Positions 26,124 through 34,668 are shown, numbered from the stretch's first letter. The stretch is 64,000 bases of DNA from Listeria innocua (GCF_028596125.1 NZ_CP117229.1:2092001-2156000), one strand, 5' to 3'. Made by a program: numbers and translations. Notes: a model not told the origin generated them from the letters alone.

Positions 26124-26978
26124 TTACCGATTTTCCTTTAAAAATGTTAAAAAGGTTTCAGCAATTCGATTTTCAAGTCTTTGTCTGTTTTTTAGTACCG
26201 AAAACTTCCGCATTAAGCTCCCAGCCTCATTAAATGTCTGCAGTTTTCCCGCTGTAATTTCTGCTTGAACAACACACTTAGAAATAACTGTGTAGCCCAT
26301 CCCTTCAAGAACCATTTGTTTAACTGCCATATTACTCCAGGCAACAACTTTTTCAGCAACATTCCAGCCATTGGTACTTAATACATGATCCAAATATTCA
26401 CGCGTTCCTGAACCTTCTTCTCGCGCAATCCAAGTCGCCCCTTGCTCGATTTCTGTATGCGAACCATCTGCTCGACCAACGATACACATTTCATCATCCG
26501 AAAAAGCACTTATCTCTAAATCTTTCTTACTAACCTGGCCTTCAATCAGCCCTGTGTCCACTTGAAGAAGTTCAACTTTGTCAGCAATTTTTGCGGTATT
26601 TTCAATGATAAGTTCTATTGTAATATCCGGATAAAGGGCATGAAATTTCGCAATCACTTCTGGCAGATAATACTCTCCTATCGTAAAACTAGCACCAATG
26701 CGAAGTCGACCTTTTAAATGATGGTGATATAAACTTATTTCATCTTCCACTTGTTTATATAGTCCTTCTAATTGCTTGGCACGGTGGTATAAAATTTCTC
26801 CTGTTGCTGTTAAAATAAACTTTTTAGCCTGTCTGTATATAAGTTCTGTTTCGTAAAGCTCTTCTAATTTCTTTAATTGCAATGATACTGCGGGTTGCGA
26901 AATGTGTAATTCTTCAGCTGCTTTTGTAAAACTTTGCAATTCTACTACTCGGATATATGTTCTTAATGCCTCGTCCAT
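26124..26978 (-). CDS. LysR-family regulator, YeiE/CysL-like
   Basis: A 284-residue LysR regulator. The N-terminal helix-turn-helix is SFTKAAEELHISQPAVSLQL (about 16-35), followed by a periplasmic-binding-like inducer domain. The ATG at 26978 has GGAGGTG upstream; the frame extends 38 residues further upstream but that part has no ribosome binding site and lies in the promoter region. It is divergent from a YeiH-type gene, the same pairing as E. coli yeiE-yeiH, so it probably controls that gene. Confidence 0.88.
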   Translation of the reverse strand: MDEALRTYIRVVELQSFTKAAEELHISQPAVSLQLKKLEELYETELIYRQAKKFILTATGEILYHRAKQLEGLYKQVEDEISLYHHHLKGRLRIGASFTIGEYYLPEVIAKFHALYPDITIELIIENTAKIADKVELLQVDTGLIEGQVSKKDLEISAFSDDEMCIVGRADGSHTEIEQGATWIAREEGSGTREYLDHVLSTNGWNVAEKVVAWSNMAVKQMVLEGMGYTVISKCVVQAEITAGKLQTFNEAGSLMRKFSVLKNRQRLENRIAETFLTFLKENR

Positions 26979-27083
26979 CGTAACACCTCCATAAAAATAA
27001 CTTATCAATAATATAATTAATATAAATTTTACTAATAAAATCAAGAATGGTAAAGTAAAAGTATAAACGAAAGGGGGATGAAT

Positions 27084-28091
27084 ATGAGTCAAATTTTATT
27101 TAAAACGAAGACTTTTTGGTATGGTATTGCGCTTACTTTCTGTATTGCTACCTTATCTTATTTTTTAGCGAAGTTACCATTTTTAATGATTCTCGGACAA
27201 CTTGTAACTGCTATTTTAATTGGTATTATCATTCGTGCACTTTTCCCAGTTCCGGAAAAATGGTTTACTGGTATTCAGTTTTCCAACAAGGTCATTCTTC
27301 GTGCCGGGATTATTTTACTTGGTTTTCGCTTGAACTTAGTTGATATTTATCATGCTGGCTGGCGAGTGTTTCTAATTGCTGCCTTATGCCTAAGCTTTGG
27401 TATTACTATTGTTTATTTCTTAGCTAAACTTTTTGGAGTGGATAAAAAACTAGCTATTTTGGTCGCTTGTGGTACGGGGATTTGTGGTGCGGCTGCAGTA
27501 GTTGCGATTTCTCCACAAGTAAAAGCTGATAACAACCAAACGGCTGTCGCTGCTACGATTATTGCATTACTTGGAACTATTTTCACCGTTATCTATACGT
27601 TGATTTATCCAATTCTGCCACTTGGACCAGATGGTTATGGGATTTTTGCAGGTGCTACACTTCATGAAATTGCCCACGTTATTGCAGCTGCAGATCCAGG
27701 CGGCTCATCTGCTGTCGATATGGCGGTTATCGTTAAATTAACACGTGTAGCCTTACTTGTTCCAGTCTGCTTTGTTGTCGCAAAAATGGTTAATGCTGGG
27801 ACTAAAAATCGCTTTTCATGGGCGGAACTTCCTGTACCATGGTTTATATTCGGCTTTTTAGCAACTAGTGCAATTAATAGCTTTGGGATTATTCCAACAT
27901 CTGTAACCGATTTTCTTGTCATCTGTGCATATTTCCTCATTGCTATGTCAATGGGCGGACTCGGTTTAAATGTCCACTTGCCATCGTTCGGAAAAATGGG
28001 TGGAAAACCTTTTGCTGCGGCGTTAATCGGTTCTGTTTTCCTTTCAGCATTTGGTCTAGCTTTAGTACTTTTGTTTCATTTAGCAGGTTAA
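27084..28091 (+). CDS. YeiH-family (UPF0324) membrane protein, putative sulfate/sulfonate exporter
   Basis: A 335-residue membrane protein with about ten transmembrane segments, matching the YeiH/UPF0324 family (conserved [15 protein letters not shown] and [13 protein letters not shown]). Two ATG codons compete; the second (27084) has AAAGGGGG 6 bp upstream while the first abuts it, so 27084 is preferred. The divergent LysR gene and an AT-rich 105-bp spacer with ATAA-type half sites suggest LysR control. Substrate is unproven. Confidence 0.85.
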   Translation: MSQILFKTKTFWYGIALTFCIATLSYFLAKLPFLMILGQLVTAILIGIIIRALFPVPEKWFTGIQFSNKVILRAGIILLGFRLNLVDIYHAGWRVFLIAALCLSFGITIVYFLAKLFGVDKKLAILVACGTGICGAAAVVAISPQVKADNNQTAVAATIIALLGTIFTVIYTLIYPILPLGPDGYGIFAGATLHEIAHVIAAADPGGSSAVDMAVIVKLTRVALLVPVCFVVAKMVNAGTKNRFSWAELPVPWFIFGFLATSAINSFGIIPTSVTDFLVICAYFLIAMSMGGLGLNVHLPSFGKMGGKPFAAALIGSVFLSAFGLALVLLFHLAG

Positions 28092-28100
28092 GATGTCCTC

Positions 28101-28140
28101 GTCACCTCGATTTGTGATACAATAGCAAACACGAGGTGAC
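28101..28140 (+). promoter_or_regulatory. Extended -10 promoter inside an inverted repeat that includes the ribosome binding site
   Basis: GTCACCTCG (28101-28109) and CGAGGTGAC (28132-28140) are perfect complements. Between them lies TGATACAAT, an extended -10. The right arm contains the GAGGTGA ribosome binding site of the next gene. Confidence 0.65.
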
Positions 28141-28146
28141 TATTTC

Positions 28147-28788
28147 ATGACGAAAGCAATTTGGACTTGCCGAGCGTTCTTACTCGGATACTTTCTTGTG
28201 CTGCATTTCACTGCAGATACTTACACTTTTCTAATTTTAAATGTCGGGCTTGCTTATATACCTTTCGAAATAGCTGTATTTCTCACAAAAAAACCTCGCG
28301 TCTGGTGGATTTTTTGGCCACTAGGGATTGTTTGGCTAGTATTTTTCCCAAATGCACCGTATCTTTTAACTGATTTACTTCATTTACAACGTTTAGAAAT
28401 TTACGGGGCAGAAGGAATACTTTCAACAGCACCTTGGTTATGGCGACATTTCACTTATATTATCGTCGGTGTGTTCTTTGGATTATTTATTGGATTCTGG
28501 TCTTTCGCAAAAATGCTTGCTGAAATAAGAAGACGATTTAATTGGACTAGTTTACTAAGTTATCAATTACTTTTGATTGGGTTAATTTTATTATCTAGTT
28601 ATGCGATATACATTGGACGGTTCTCTCGTTTACATTCCATCCATTTACTTACGCAGCCAATTGATTCATTGCAAATTATGTTAAGTGTTTTTCACTGGCC
28701 ATTTTGGAATTTTGTATTTTACTTTTCGATTATCCAATATGTAATTTATACGCTATTTAGCAGGTTTTCTAGCTCACTAAAAAACTAA
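28147..28788 (+). CDS. DUF1361 membrane protein
   Basis: A 213-residue membrane protein with about seven transmembrane segments. NAPYLLTDLLHL (about 76-87) is the hallmark of DUF1361. Function unknown. The ribosome binding site GAGGTGA sits at the end of an inverted repeat, 6 bp before the ATG. It is bounded by its own promoter and terminator. Confidence 0.82.
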   Translation: MTKAIWTCRAFLLGYFLVLHFTADTYTFLILNVGLAYIPFEIAVFLTKKPRVWWIFWPLGIVWLVFFPNAPYLLTDLLHLQRLEIYGAEGILSTAPWLWRHFTYIIVGVFFGLFIGFWSFAKMLAEIRRRFNWTSLLSYQLLLIGLILLSSYAIYIGRFSRLHSIHLLTQPIDSLQIMLSVFHWPFWNFVFYFSIIQYVIYTLFSRFSSSLKN

Positions 28789-28838
28789 AAACGTTTGTAT
28801 TTTAGGAAAATTAATTTTCTTAAATACAAACGTTTTTT
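28787..28838. terminator. Bidirectional terminator
   Basis: AAAACGTTTGTATTTA pairs with TAAATACAAACGTTTT between the convergent DUF1361 and MazG-like genes. Confidence 0.88.
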
Positions 28839-29155
28839 TAATCGATATGGAGCTTACTTCGCTCTTTTGAAAAACCTTGAGGATAACGACGCTTTAGTTT
28901 CTCGATATTTAATTCTGCTACTGTTTCCATGCTTATATCTGCCCATTTAGCAATTTGCGATACGTACCAAAGTACATCTCCTAGCTCTTTTGTTAGAGAC
29001 TCCTTATCTAAATCATGTCCATGAAAAGCATATTTCTTAATCAAATCGGCAACTTCACCGGCCTCTCCAGTAATACCAAGTCCGTAATTTGTTAGTGCCT
29101 GTTCGTGTGTTGCAGCAGTTCTATTTGCTAAAATTTGATACTCTTTAAAATCCAT
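28838..29155 (-). CDS. MazG-like nucleotide pyrophosphohydrolase (1)
   Basis: A 105-residue single-domain MazG-like protein expected to hydrolyse NTPs or dNTPs to monophosphates. The metal-binding helices are GEAGEVADLIKK (about 31-42) and KELGDVLWYVSQIA (about 57-70), giving the ExxE and ExxD set. AAGGAGG precedes the ATG. The substrate is not determined by the sequence. A second family member lies 420 bp away. Confidence 0.85.
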   Translation of the reverse strand: MDFKEYQILANRTAATHEQALTNYGLGITGEAGEVADLIKKYAFHGHDLDKESLTKELGDVLWYVSQIAKWADISMETVAELNIEKLKRRYPQGFSKERSKLHID

Positions 29156-29353
29156 ATGTTTTCCTCCTTGCTTCTCTCACTTTCTTACTATAACAGATAA
29201 TTTTTTTCCTTTGCAGTCTTGACTATTTCCAACTTATGCGAACTGGTGCTCTATCAATGCATTTCATCTTTAAAAATTTTTTATCTTTAAAGTCTTATTT
29301 TTTTCAGATAATTCCTATATAATAGAGATAAGATTTCTGAAAGGAGTTTTCAA

Positions 29354-29530
29354 ATGAAACTAGCTGGCTTAGTGTTACTTCTGATTGGTTTGATTGGTTT
29401 TGGCTTTTCGTTTAGCATTACCGGACTTATCGGTTTTGGTGTATGTATCATTTCTATTATTTTAGTTATAGCAGGAATTTTTACAATGATTCGTTCCAAA
29501 AAACGCCGTAAACGTTCTTATTCCTATTAA
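29354..29530 (+). CDS. Small membrane protein, 58 residues
   Basis: A short gene with clear support: AAGGAG 7 bp before the ATG, TATAAT at 29318-29323 upstream, and a terminator right after the stop. It encodes two hydrophobic segments (about 3-20 and 24-44, rich in Leu, Ile, Gly and Phe) and a basic tail RSKKRRKRSYSY. No family is recognised; a small stress or envelope membrane protein is possible. Confidence 0.75.
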   Translation: MKLAGLVLLLIGLIGFGFSFSITGLIGFGVCIISIILVIAGIFTMIRSKKRRKRSYSY

Positions 29531-29532
29531 AA

Positions 29533-29573
29533 TAAAAAGCTGCTTTATCATTATTTGGTAAAGCAGCTTTTTT
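29533..29573. terminator. Bidirectional terminator
   Basis: AAAAGCTGCTTTA pairs with TAAAGCAGCTTTTTTT between the convergent 58-residue gene and MazG-like gene 2. Confidence 0.9.
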
Positions 29574-29574
29574 T

Positions 29575-29874
29575 CTATTTTTTCGGCCAAGTTCTCATAC
29601 GATTTTCTGCTAACTTCATTCGAACAAGTTCCTCGCCGTCCGCTCCCATACTTTCTGCAATTTGAAGAGCATAGATAATCACATCAGCTACTTCTTTTAA
29701 AAGTTCTTCCCGATTCTCTTTTAGCGCTATTTCATCTGTTTTCCACTGAAAGCATTCAAGTAATTCTGCTGCTTCAAGTGACAACGAAATTGCTAAATCT
29801 TTTGGATGATTGTATTGATCTAACCAATCACGTTCTTTTAGAAAAGTAGTAATTTCATCTTGTAGTTGTCTCAC
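29575..29874 (-). CDS. MazG-like nucleotide pyrophosphohydrolase (2), dCTPase-type
   Basis: A 99-residue protein of the RS21-C6/dCTP-pyrophosphatase-like MazG group. Metal ligands lie in SLEAAELLECFQW and KEVADVIIYALQIAE. The start is GTG at 29874 with AAAGGAG 8 bp upstream; a longer frame from a TTG at 29919 lacks a ribosome binding site. It probably cleans up non-canonical or excess nucleoside triphosphates. It lies next to the ribonucleotide reductase operon, which may be more than chance since both handle dNTP pools, but it is not clearly in the same transcript. Confidence 0.83.
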   Translation of the reverse strand: MRQLQDEITTFLKERDWLDQYNHPKDLAISLSLEAAELLECFQWKTDEIALKENREELLKEVADVIIYALQIAESMGADGEELVRMKLAENRMRTWPKK

Positions 29875-29980
29875 TGTTTTAGCTCCTTTAGAAGAATTTA
29901 TTTGTGAAAAAAATTGCAAACTCTTATAAAAAAATGAGCACCAAGCCGCCTATTTATAAGGAGACTTGCTACTCATTAAA

Positions 29981-30307
29981 TTATGCGTTTAATGAAACTG
30001 CTTCTTCAATTTTGTTTGGTGGGATAAATCCGTTTAAACGGTGGATTTCTTCGCCGCCTTTGTATAGTACAAGTGTTGGCGTTTGTTGTACATCACGATC
30101 AAAAAAGAAGTTTTCGCCCATTTCTTCTAATTTTACTTTTAATACTTTCACTTTGCTTGCGATTTCAGAGTTTTTGAATTCAGCAAACGAAAGATCAAGC
30201 ATTTTACAATTAGGACAATTATCTTTCCAATAATCTACATATACTAATTCTTCCCCATTAATATGAGCTTGGAACTCTTCAGGTGATTTAATTTCAATAC
30301 TTGTCAT
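29981..30307 (-). CDS. Thioredoxin-like protein with CPNC motif
   Basis: A 108-residue thioredoxin fold. The active site is WKDNCPNCKMLD (Cys at about 32 and 35), not the usual CGPC, and a cis-Pro is in QQTPTLVLYKGG. It starts at ATG 30307, overlapping the flavodoxin stop by four bases, with AAGGAG upstream. As the last gene of the reductase operon it may re-reduce the ribonucleotide reductase or the flavodoxin-linked system; this role is inferred from position. Confidence 0.85.
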   Translation of the reverse strand: MTSIEIKSPEEFQAHINGEELVYVDYWKDNCPNCKMLDLSFAEFKNSEIASKVKVLKVKLEEMGENFFFDRDVQQTPTLVLYKGGEEIHRLNGFIPPNKIEEAVSLNA

Positions 30308-30741
30308 TTGATTCCACTCCTTAACGCTAAAATTTTCTTGACCCAATTGTCTATATCAGCCACATCTTGTTCTGTGTGTGGCATTTGCTCTATTTTTAAA
30401 GTTGGGTAGCTTGTGCCGAAGTATTTTGCCATTCGGTCAACAGCCCCGCAATAAAACTCCATACCCCATTGTGTTTCCCCAGTGCCAAAAATGGCTACAT
30501 TCTTGGGCTTAACGGCTAGTTCCGCGATAAAATCTTTCATATCCGGCGGCGTTCTTCCGTAGTCGACTGTCCATGCCCCCAACACGTACAAGTCAAAATC
30601 CTCATCAAGCGGATACTCGGCTAGAGGAGATACGCGAAAGGACACAACTTCATGTCCTTCGCTTTGTAAAATCTCTTCAATTTCGTCAGCCACCATTTTC
30701 GTATTGCCGCTTAGAGAATCATAGGCTAACAAAATTCTCAT
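30304..30741 (-). CDS. Flavodoxin
   Basis: A 145-residue flavodoxin. The FMN phosphate loop is YDSLSGNTK (about 7-15), and the isoalloxazine-binding loops are LGAWTVDYGRTPPD and FGTGETQWG. It overlaps the nrdF stop by four bases (ATGA). It is longer and more flavodoxin-like than NrdI proteins, and no NrdI is present in the operon. It could supply electrons for radical-cofactor maintenance of the beta subunit, which is inference. Confidence 0.88.
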   Translation of the reverse strand: MRILLAYDSLSGNTKMVADEIEEILQSEGHEVVSFRVSPLAEYPLDEDFDLYVLGAWTVDYGRTPPDMKDFIAELAVKPKNVAIFGTGETQWGMEFYCGAVDRMAKYFGTSYPTLKIEQMPHTEQDVADIDNWVKKILALRSGIK

Positions 30742-31787
30742 AAATCGTCGAATCCGTTATCCATATTCGTTTTTTTATAGCTTGAATTGCGCATTTCGAA
30801 AAAGTCGGTTTTTGTTTCTGTAAAGTTATCTGCGTAGGCTTTGATCCATGTCATTGTATTATCACTATGTCCTGGATAAAGTTCTGGAATACCAAGCATT
30901 CCTAGCATTTTGTTGGCACGATATTTCACGTAGTCAACCATTTCTTCCACATCAATACCTTCAATACCTTGTAACACTTCTTCAGACCATTCTGTTTCAA
31001 GTTCAACAGCGTGGCGGAAAGCATCATGCGTATATTCTACTAGCTCTTCTGTTTGTAATTCTGGGTTTTCACCAAGGATTGCCCGGATTACTTCTGAAAT
31101 GAACTTCGAGTGAGCTAGTTCATCACGATTGATAAAGCTAATGATTTTCCCTGTTCCTGTCATTTTATTTTGACGAACAAGATTGTAGAAGTAAGCAAAA
31201 CCACTGTAGAAATTAATTCCTTCTAAAATAGACGATTGAATTAAAGCTTTTACAAGTGTTTCACCTGTTTTATTATTCATGAAATCATCATATGCAGCCA
31301 TGATTGGCTCATTACGTTTGATGATTGTCGGATGTGTTCTCGCAAGTTCAAAAACACGATTTTGTTCTTGTAAATTTGTAATAGAAGCAAGTACATAAGA
31401 ATAACTTTCATTATGGATAACTTCTTGTTGCGCGATAATTGCTGCATTCGCATGAACTGCTGGATCGGTAATGTATTCCGCAATGTTATAGATAAAACGT
31501 GTTTGTGGTGAATCAAGTGTTGCTAACAAGCCAATGATTGCATCAAAAGCATATTTTTCTTGTTCTGAAAGAGCGGGATATTGTTTTGCATCGCTTTTCA
31601 TATCTACTTCATCTGGAATCCAGTAGTTAGTAGAAAGTTCTTTATAAGCACGGTAGAAAGATGGATACGGGATGTCATTCCAATTCAAAATCCCGCTAGT
31701 TTCTCCGTTTATGATTGAAGTAGAACGATTAGGAAATAAAGGTTCTAAAATTTTAATACGTGTCAGTTGTTCTTTTTGGTTAGCCAT
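30738..31787 (-). CDS. nrdF: Ribonucleotide reductase beta subunit
   Basis: A 349-residue class I beta subunit. The diiron ligands and radical Tyr are visible: TLDSPQTR (first Asp), QQEVIHNESYSYV (Glu, His and the Tyr seven after the Glu) and FINRDELAHSKF. It generates the tyrosyl radical that is passed to the alpha subunit. GGAGGG precedes the ATG. It follows the alpha gene by 55 bp. The name nrdB would be equally fitting because the partner has an ATP-cone. Confidence 0.93.
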   Translation of the reverse strand: MANQKEQLTRIKILEPLFPNRSTSIINGETSGILNWNDIPYPSFYRAYKELSTNYWIPDEVDMKSDAKQYPALSEQEKYAFDAIIGLLATLDSPQTRFIYNIAEYITDPAVHANAAIIAQQEVIHNESYSYVLASITNLQEQNRVFELARTHPTIIKRNEPIMAAYDDFMNNKTGETLVKALIQSSILEGINFYSGFAYFYNLVRQNKMTGTGKIISFINRDELAHSKFISEVIRAILGENPELQTEELVEYTHDAFRHAVELETEWSEEVLQGIEGIDVEEMVDYVKYRANKMLGMLGIPELYPGHSDNTMTWIKAYADNFTETKTDFFEMRNSSYKKTNMDNGFDDL

Positions 31788-31842
31788 CTAGGCAAGCCCT
31801 CCCTTTCTTATTGTGTTATCGATAAAATGTTTTAGAGATTTA

Positions 31843-34116
31843 TCAGCTTGAGCACCATTCACACTCTTCAACATCAATATCGTTGGAGCGGACATAGTAA
31901 GTTGTTTTCAGTCCTTCATTCCAAGCAGTCATGTGTAGTTCAAGTAGTTTACTTGCTTTAATACCACTTGGTACATAGAAGTTAAAGCTTAGTGATTGGT
32001 CTACGTGACGTTGACGACGACCGTTTTGACGTACACTTGCGAATTGGTCAACTTTGTAAGCACCTTTTTCGTAGTATGGGTATGTGCTTAGGTTTAAGTC
32101 CGGTGCAATTACTGGACGACGGTAATCTTTTTTCTCTTCATAATAGAATGCGCTGTAAATTGGATCAATCGAAGCAGTTGAACCAGCAATTTGCGCAGTA
32201 CTCATATTTGGCGCAACAGCTACAAGGTAAGCATTACGCAAGCCTTTTTCTGCTACTTCTTTCGCTAATTCTTGCCATTCAGGTGAGTTATAGTTACGAC
32301 GTGCGAAATATTCTCCAGTATTCCAGTCGCTTCCTTTGAAGACTTTATAAGCACCTTTTTCTTGAGCTAGTTTGTTACTAGCGCGAATAGCTAAATAGTT
32401 AATTTGTTCATATAATTCATCGGCATATTTCTCAGCTTCTTCTGAGTCCCAAGCGATATTTTTAAGAGCAAGCAGGTGATGCCAACCAAATGTTCCAAGT
32501 CCGATAGAACGGTATTTTTGGTTTGTAATAGTAGCTTGCGGTACTGGTAGTTCGTTTAAATCGATAACGTTATCTAGCATGCGTACTTCTACTTCGATTA
32601 AACGTTCTAAAGTACCTTCTTCAGCAACAACCGCACGACCTAGGTTAACAGAAGATAAGTTACATACAACAAAATCTCCCGCTTGTTTTGTAATGACGAT
32701 TTGATCTCCAGAAATAATTTCTTGAATCATTTTTGTTGGGCTCATATTTTGCATGATTTCAGTACACAAGTTACTAGAATACACCATGCCTTCATGTTTA
32801 TTTGGGTTCATTCTGTTTACTTCATCACGGTAAAACATGAATGGATTCCCTGTTTCTAATTGACTCATCATGACACGTTTCATGATATCAATTGCTTTAA
32901 CGATTTTTTTACTGATTGTTTCATCAGCTACTAATTCGTCATATTTTTCGCGGAAAGTACCTTCGCCTTTTGATTCATCGTAGAAATCTTGTAGGTACCA
33001 GCCTTTTTTCGCTTTTACTTCATGTGGATCGAATAAATACCATTCGCCGCGACGTTCTACAGCTTCCATGAAAATATCAGGAATACAAACTGCAGTAAAC
33101 ACATCATGTGCGCGCAAACGTTGGTCACCATTGTTTAATCGCAAATCAAGGAAAGATTCAATGTCTTTATGGAAAACATCTAAATAAACTGCAATCGCGC
33201 CTTTACGTTGACCTAATTGATCTACGCTAACCGCGGTATTGTTTAATTGTTTAATCCAAGGAATAACGCCACCACTTGCGCCTTTTACGCCGCGGATAGC
33301 AGCTCCTGTTGAACGAACATAACCAAGATATGCTCCAACACCGCCGCCGTGCTTAGAAACGCGAGCAACGTCTGTATTACTATCGTAAATCCCTTGTAAG
33401 CTATCATCTACTGTATCAATGAAGCAACTAGACAATTGTCCGCCAACTTTTCCAGCGTTTGCAAGTGTCGGTGTCGCAACTGTCATATATAGATTACTTA
33501 GCGCCCAGTAAGCTTCTTCAACTAACTTCATACGCTTTTCTTTTGGTTCGTTTTGCATTAAATAAAGTGCGATAGTTAACCAGCGTTCTTGTGGCAACTC
33601 ATACACATTACGTTCGGAGTCAGTTGCCAAATAACGTGTCGCAAGTAAATACAAACCATTATAAGTAAATAATTTATCTTTTTCAGGGTCAATTAATTTC
33701 CCTGCAGCAATTAAATCTTCTTTAGAATAATTTTTTAGGATATTACCAGAATAAATACCACGCTCGCCTAAACTTTCTTGAAGTCCAACGTATGAACCAT
33801 ATTTATCATCGTCATTATAAAAACGATTTTTACTCGCTTTTTTATATAATTTATTTAAATAAAGACGTGCCGCGAAATGTTCCCATTCAGGAATATGAAT
33901 ATCTGTACGAGCTTCTGCTTCCCTAATTAGATAATCAACTAATTCGTCAGCCGCATAATCTTCCTTCTTCTCAACAAAATTAAAAACCTTACGTTTGTAA
34001 TCTTCTAAATCAAGTTTTGGAAATTCTTCATGGATTTTCTCTAAATATCCATCCAATCGGCTTTTGTCAAAAGGTAGCTTTCTGTTTCCCCCGTCTTTTA
34101 CTATGTAAGTTGTCAT
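31843..34116 (-). CDS. nrdE: Ribonucleotide reductase alpha subunit with N-terminal ATP-cone
   Basis: A 757-residue catalytic subunit that makes dNDPs. The N-terminal about 95 residues are an ATP-cone (IVKDGGNRKLPFDKSRLDGY), the overall activity site of class Ia enzymes and absent from typical class Ib NrdE, so nrdA would be the better name on sequence. Active-site segments are SSCFIDTVDDS, SNLCTEI and VCNLSSVNL, and the C-terminal redox pair is CEWCSS. Two ATG codons compete; 34116 has GGGG at 7 bp, whereas the ATG at 34134 abuts its AAGG. Confidence 0.93.
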   Translation of the reverse strand: MTTYIVKDGGNRKLPFDKSRLDGYLEKIHEEFPKLDLEDYKRKVFNFVEKKEDYAADELVDYLIREAEARTDIHIPEWEHFAARLYLNKLYKKASKNRFYNDDDKYGSYVGLQESLGERGIYSGNILKNYSKEDLIAAGKLIDPEKDKLFTYNGLYLLATRYLATDSERNVYELPQERWLTIALYLMQNEPKEKRMKLVEEAYWALSNLYMTVATPTLANAGKVGGQLSSCFIDTVDDSLQGIYDSNTDVARVSKHGGGVGAYLGYVRSTGAAIRGVKGASGGVIPWIKQLNNTAVSVDQLGQRKGAIAVYLDVFHKDIESFLDLRLNNGDQRLRAHDVFTAVCIPDIFMEAVERRGEWYLFDPHEVKAKKGWYLQDFYDESKGEGTFREKYDELVADETISKKIVKAIDIMKRVMMSQLETGNPFMFYRDEVNRMNPNKHEGMVYSSNLCTEIMQNMSPTKMIQEIISGDQIVITKQAGDFVVCNLSSVNLGRAVVAEEGTLERLIEVEVRMLDNVIDLNELPVPQATITNQKYRSIGLGTFGWHHLLALKNIAWDSEEAEKYADELYEQINYLAIRASNKLAQEKGAYKVFKGSDWNTGEYFARRNYNSPEWQELAKEVAEKGLRNAYLVAVAPNMSTAQIAGSTASIDPIYSAFYYEEKKDYRRPVIAPDLNLSTYPYYEKGAYKVDQFASVRQNGRRQRHVDQSLSFNFYVPSGIKASKLLELHMTAWNEGLKTTYYVRSNDIDVEECEWCSS

Positions 34117-34219
34117 TTGCAATCCCCATTTCATCCTTTTTTCCTCGTTGTAAAAATATCTGATTCATTTTGCGCTTTTTCATTCGTCCGCTGAACTATT
34201 TATGGTCGTTCCATGGAGC

Positions 34220-34266
34220 AAAAAAATTAACTTTTAAAGGAGCAAATTCCCCTCAATAAAAGTTAA
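34220..34266 (-). terminator. Terminator in the leader of the ribonucleotide reductase operon
   Basis: On the minus strand TTAACTTTTATTGAGGGG pairs with CTCCTTTAAAAGTTAA and is followed by seven T. It lies about 30 nt after the predicted transcription start and 100 nt before the nrdE ATG, so most transcripts could end here unless it is bypassed. Confidence 0.75.
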
Positions 34267-34294
34267 AAGGCGATGAAGCAATATTTCGCTTTCG

Positions 34295-34342
34295 ATACTA
34301 TATATAGTATAACTTTTTCATTGTGAATGCAAGATATAGTGC
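34295..34342 (-). promoter_or_regulatory. nrd promoter with tandem NrdR boxes
   Basis: TTGCAT (34327-34332) and TACTAT (34304-34309) are 17 bp apart. The perfect palindrome ATACTATATATAGTAT (34295-34310) matches the NrdR box consensus and covers the -10; a weaker box, GCACTATATCTTGCAT (34327-34342), covers the -35. Their centres are 32 bp apart, three helical turns, as is usual for NrdR. Confidence 0.88.
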
Positions 34343-34589
34343 TTTGATTTTATCCGTGAAATCTCCAAAACGACGATTACAACAAGGTTTTTAGCAAATA
34401 AAAAATTTTTTCGAGTGAATTCATGTGTTTTCTTGCACATTTATTCTCTTAAAAAGCCACTACTTATAGTGTCTGTTTTTTTCTTCATTTCTACATTTAG
34501 TAGGTAAAAAAACTGTTTTTTATAACTTCACAAACTTATGATTCGATTTCGTCACCATTCTGACAAAATTGTAAGGTTACACGAGGATA

Positions 34590-34618
34590 TTGTTAGTTAA
34601 CAAACAGGATATTATTCT
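34590..34618 (+). promoter_or_regulatory. Promoter of the YxeA-like gene with an internal palindrome
   Basis: TTGTTA (34590-34595) and TATTCT (34613-34618) are 17 bp apart. TGTTAGTTAACAAACA (34591-34606), palindromic at 14 of 16 positions, fills the spacer and overlaps the -35, a classic repressor placement. The direct repeat AGGATATT occurs twice nearby (34584 and 34607). The rest of 34343-34589 shows no gene. Confidence 0.6.
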
Positions 34619-34668
34619 GTATTCATTGTAAACTTAATGTAATAAAGCAAAGGAAGGATGAGGGAGAA

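Noticed and set aside
26979-27092. Hydrophobic 38-residue N-terminal extension of the LysR protein
   Set aside because: It would put a membrane segment before the DNA-binding domain and covers the divergent promoter region; the ATG at 26978 has GGAGGTG upstream.
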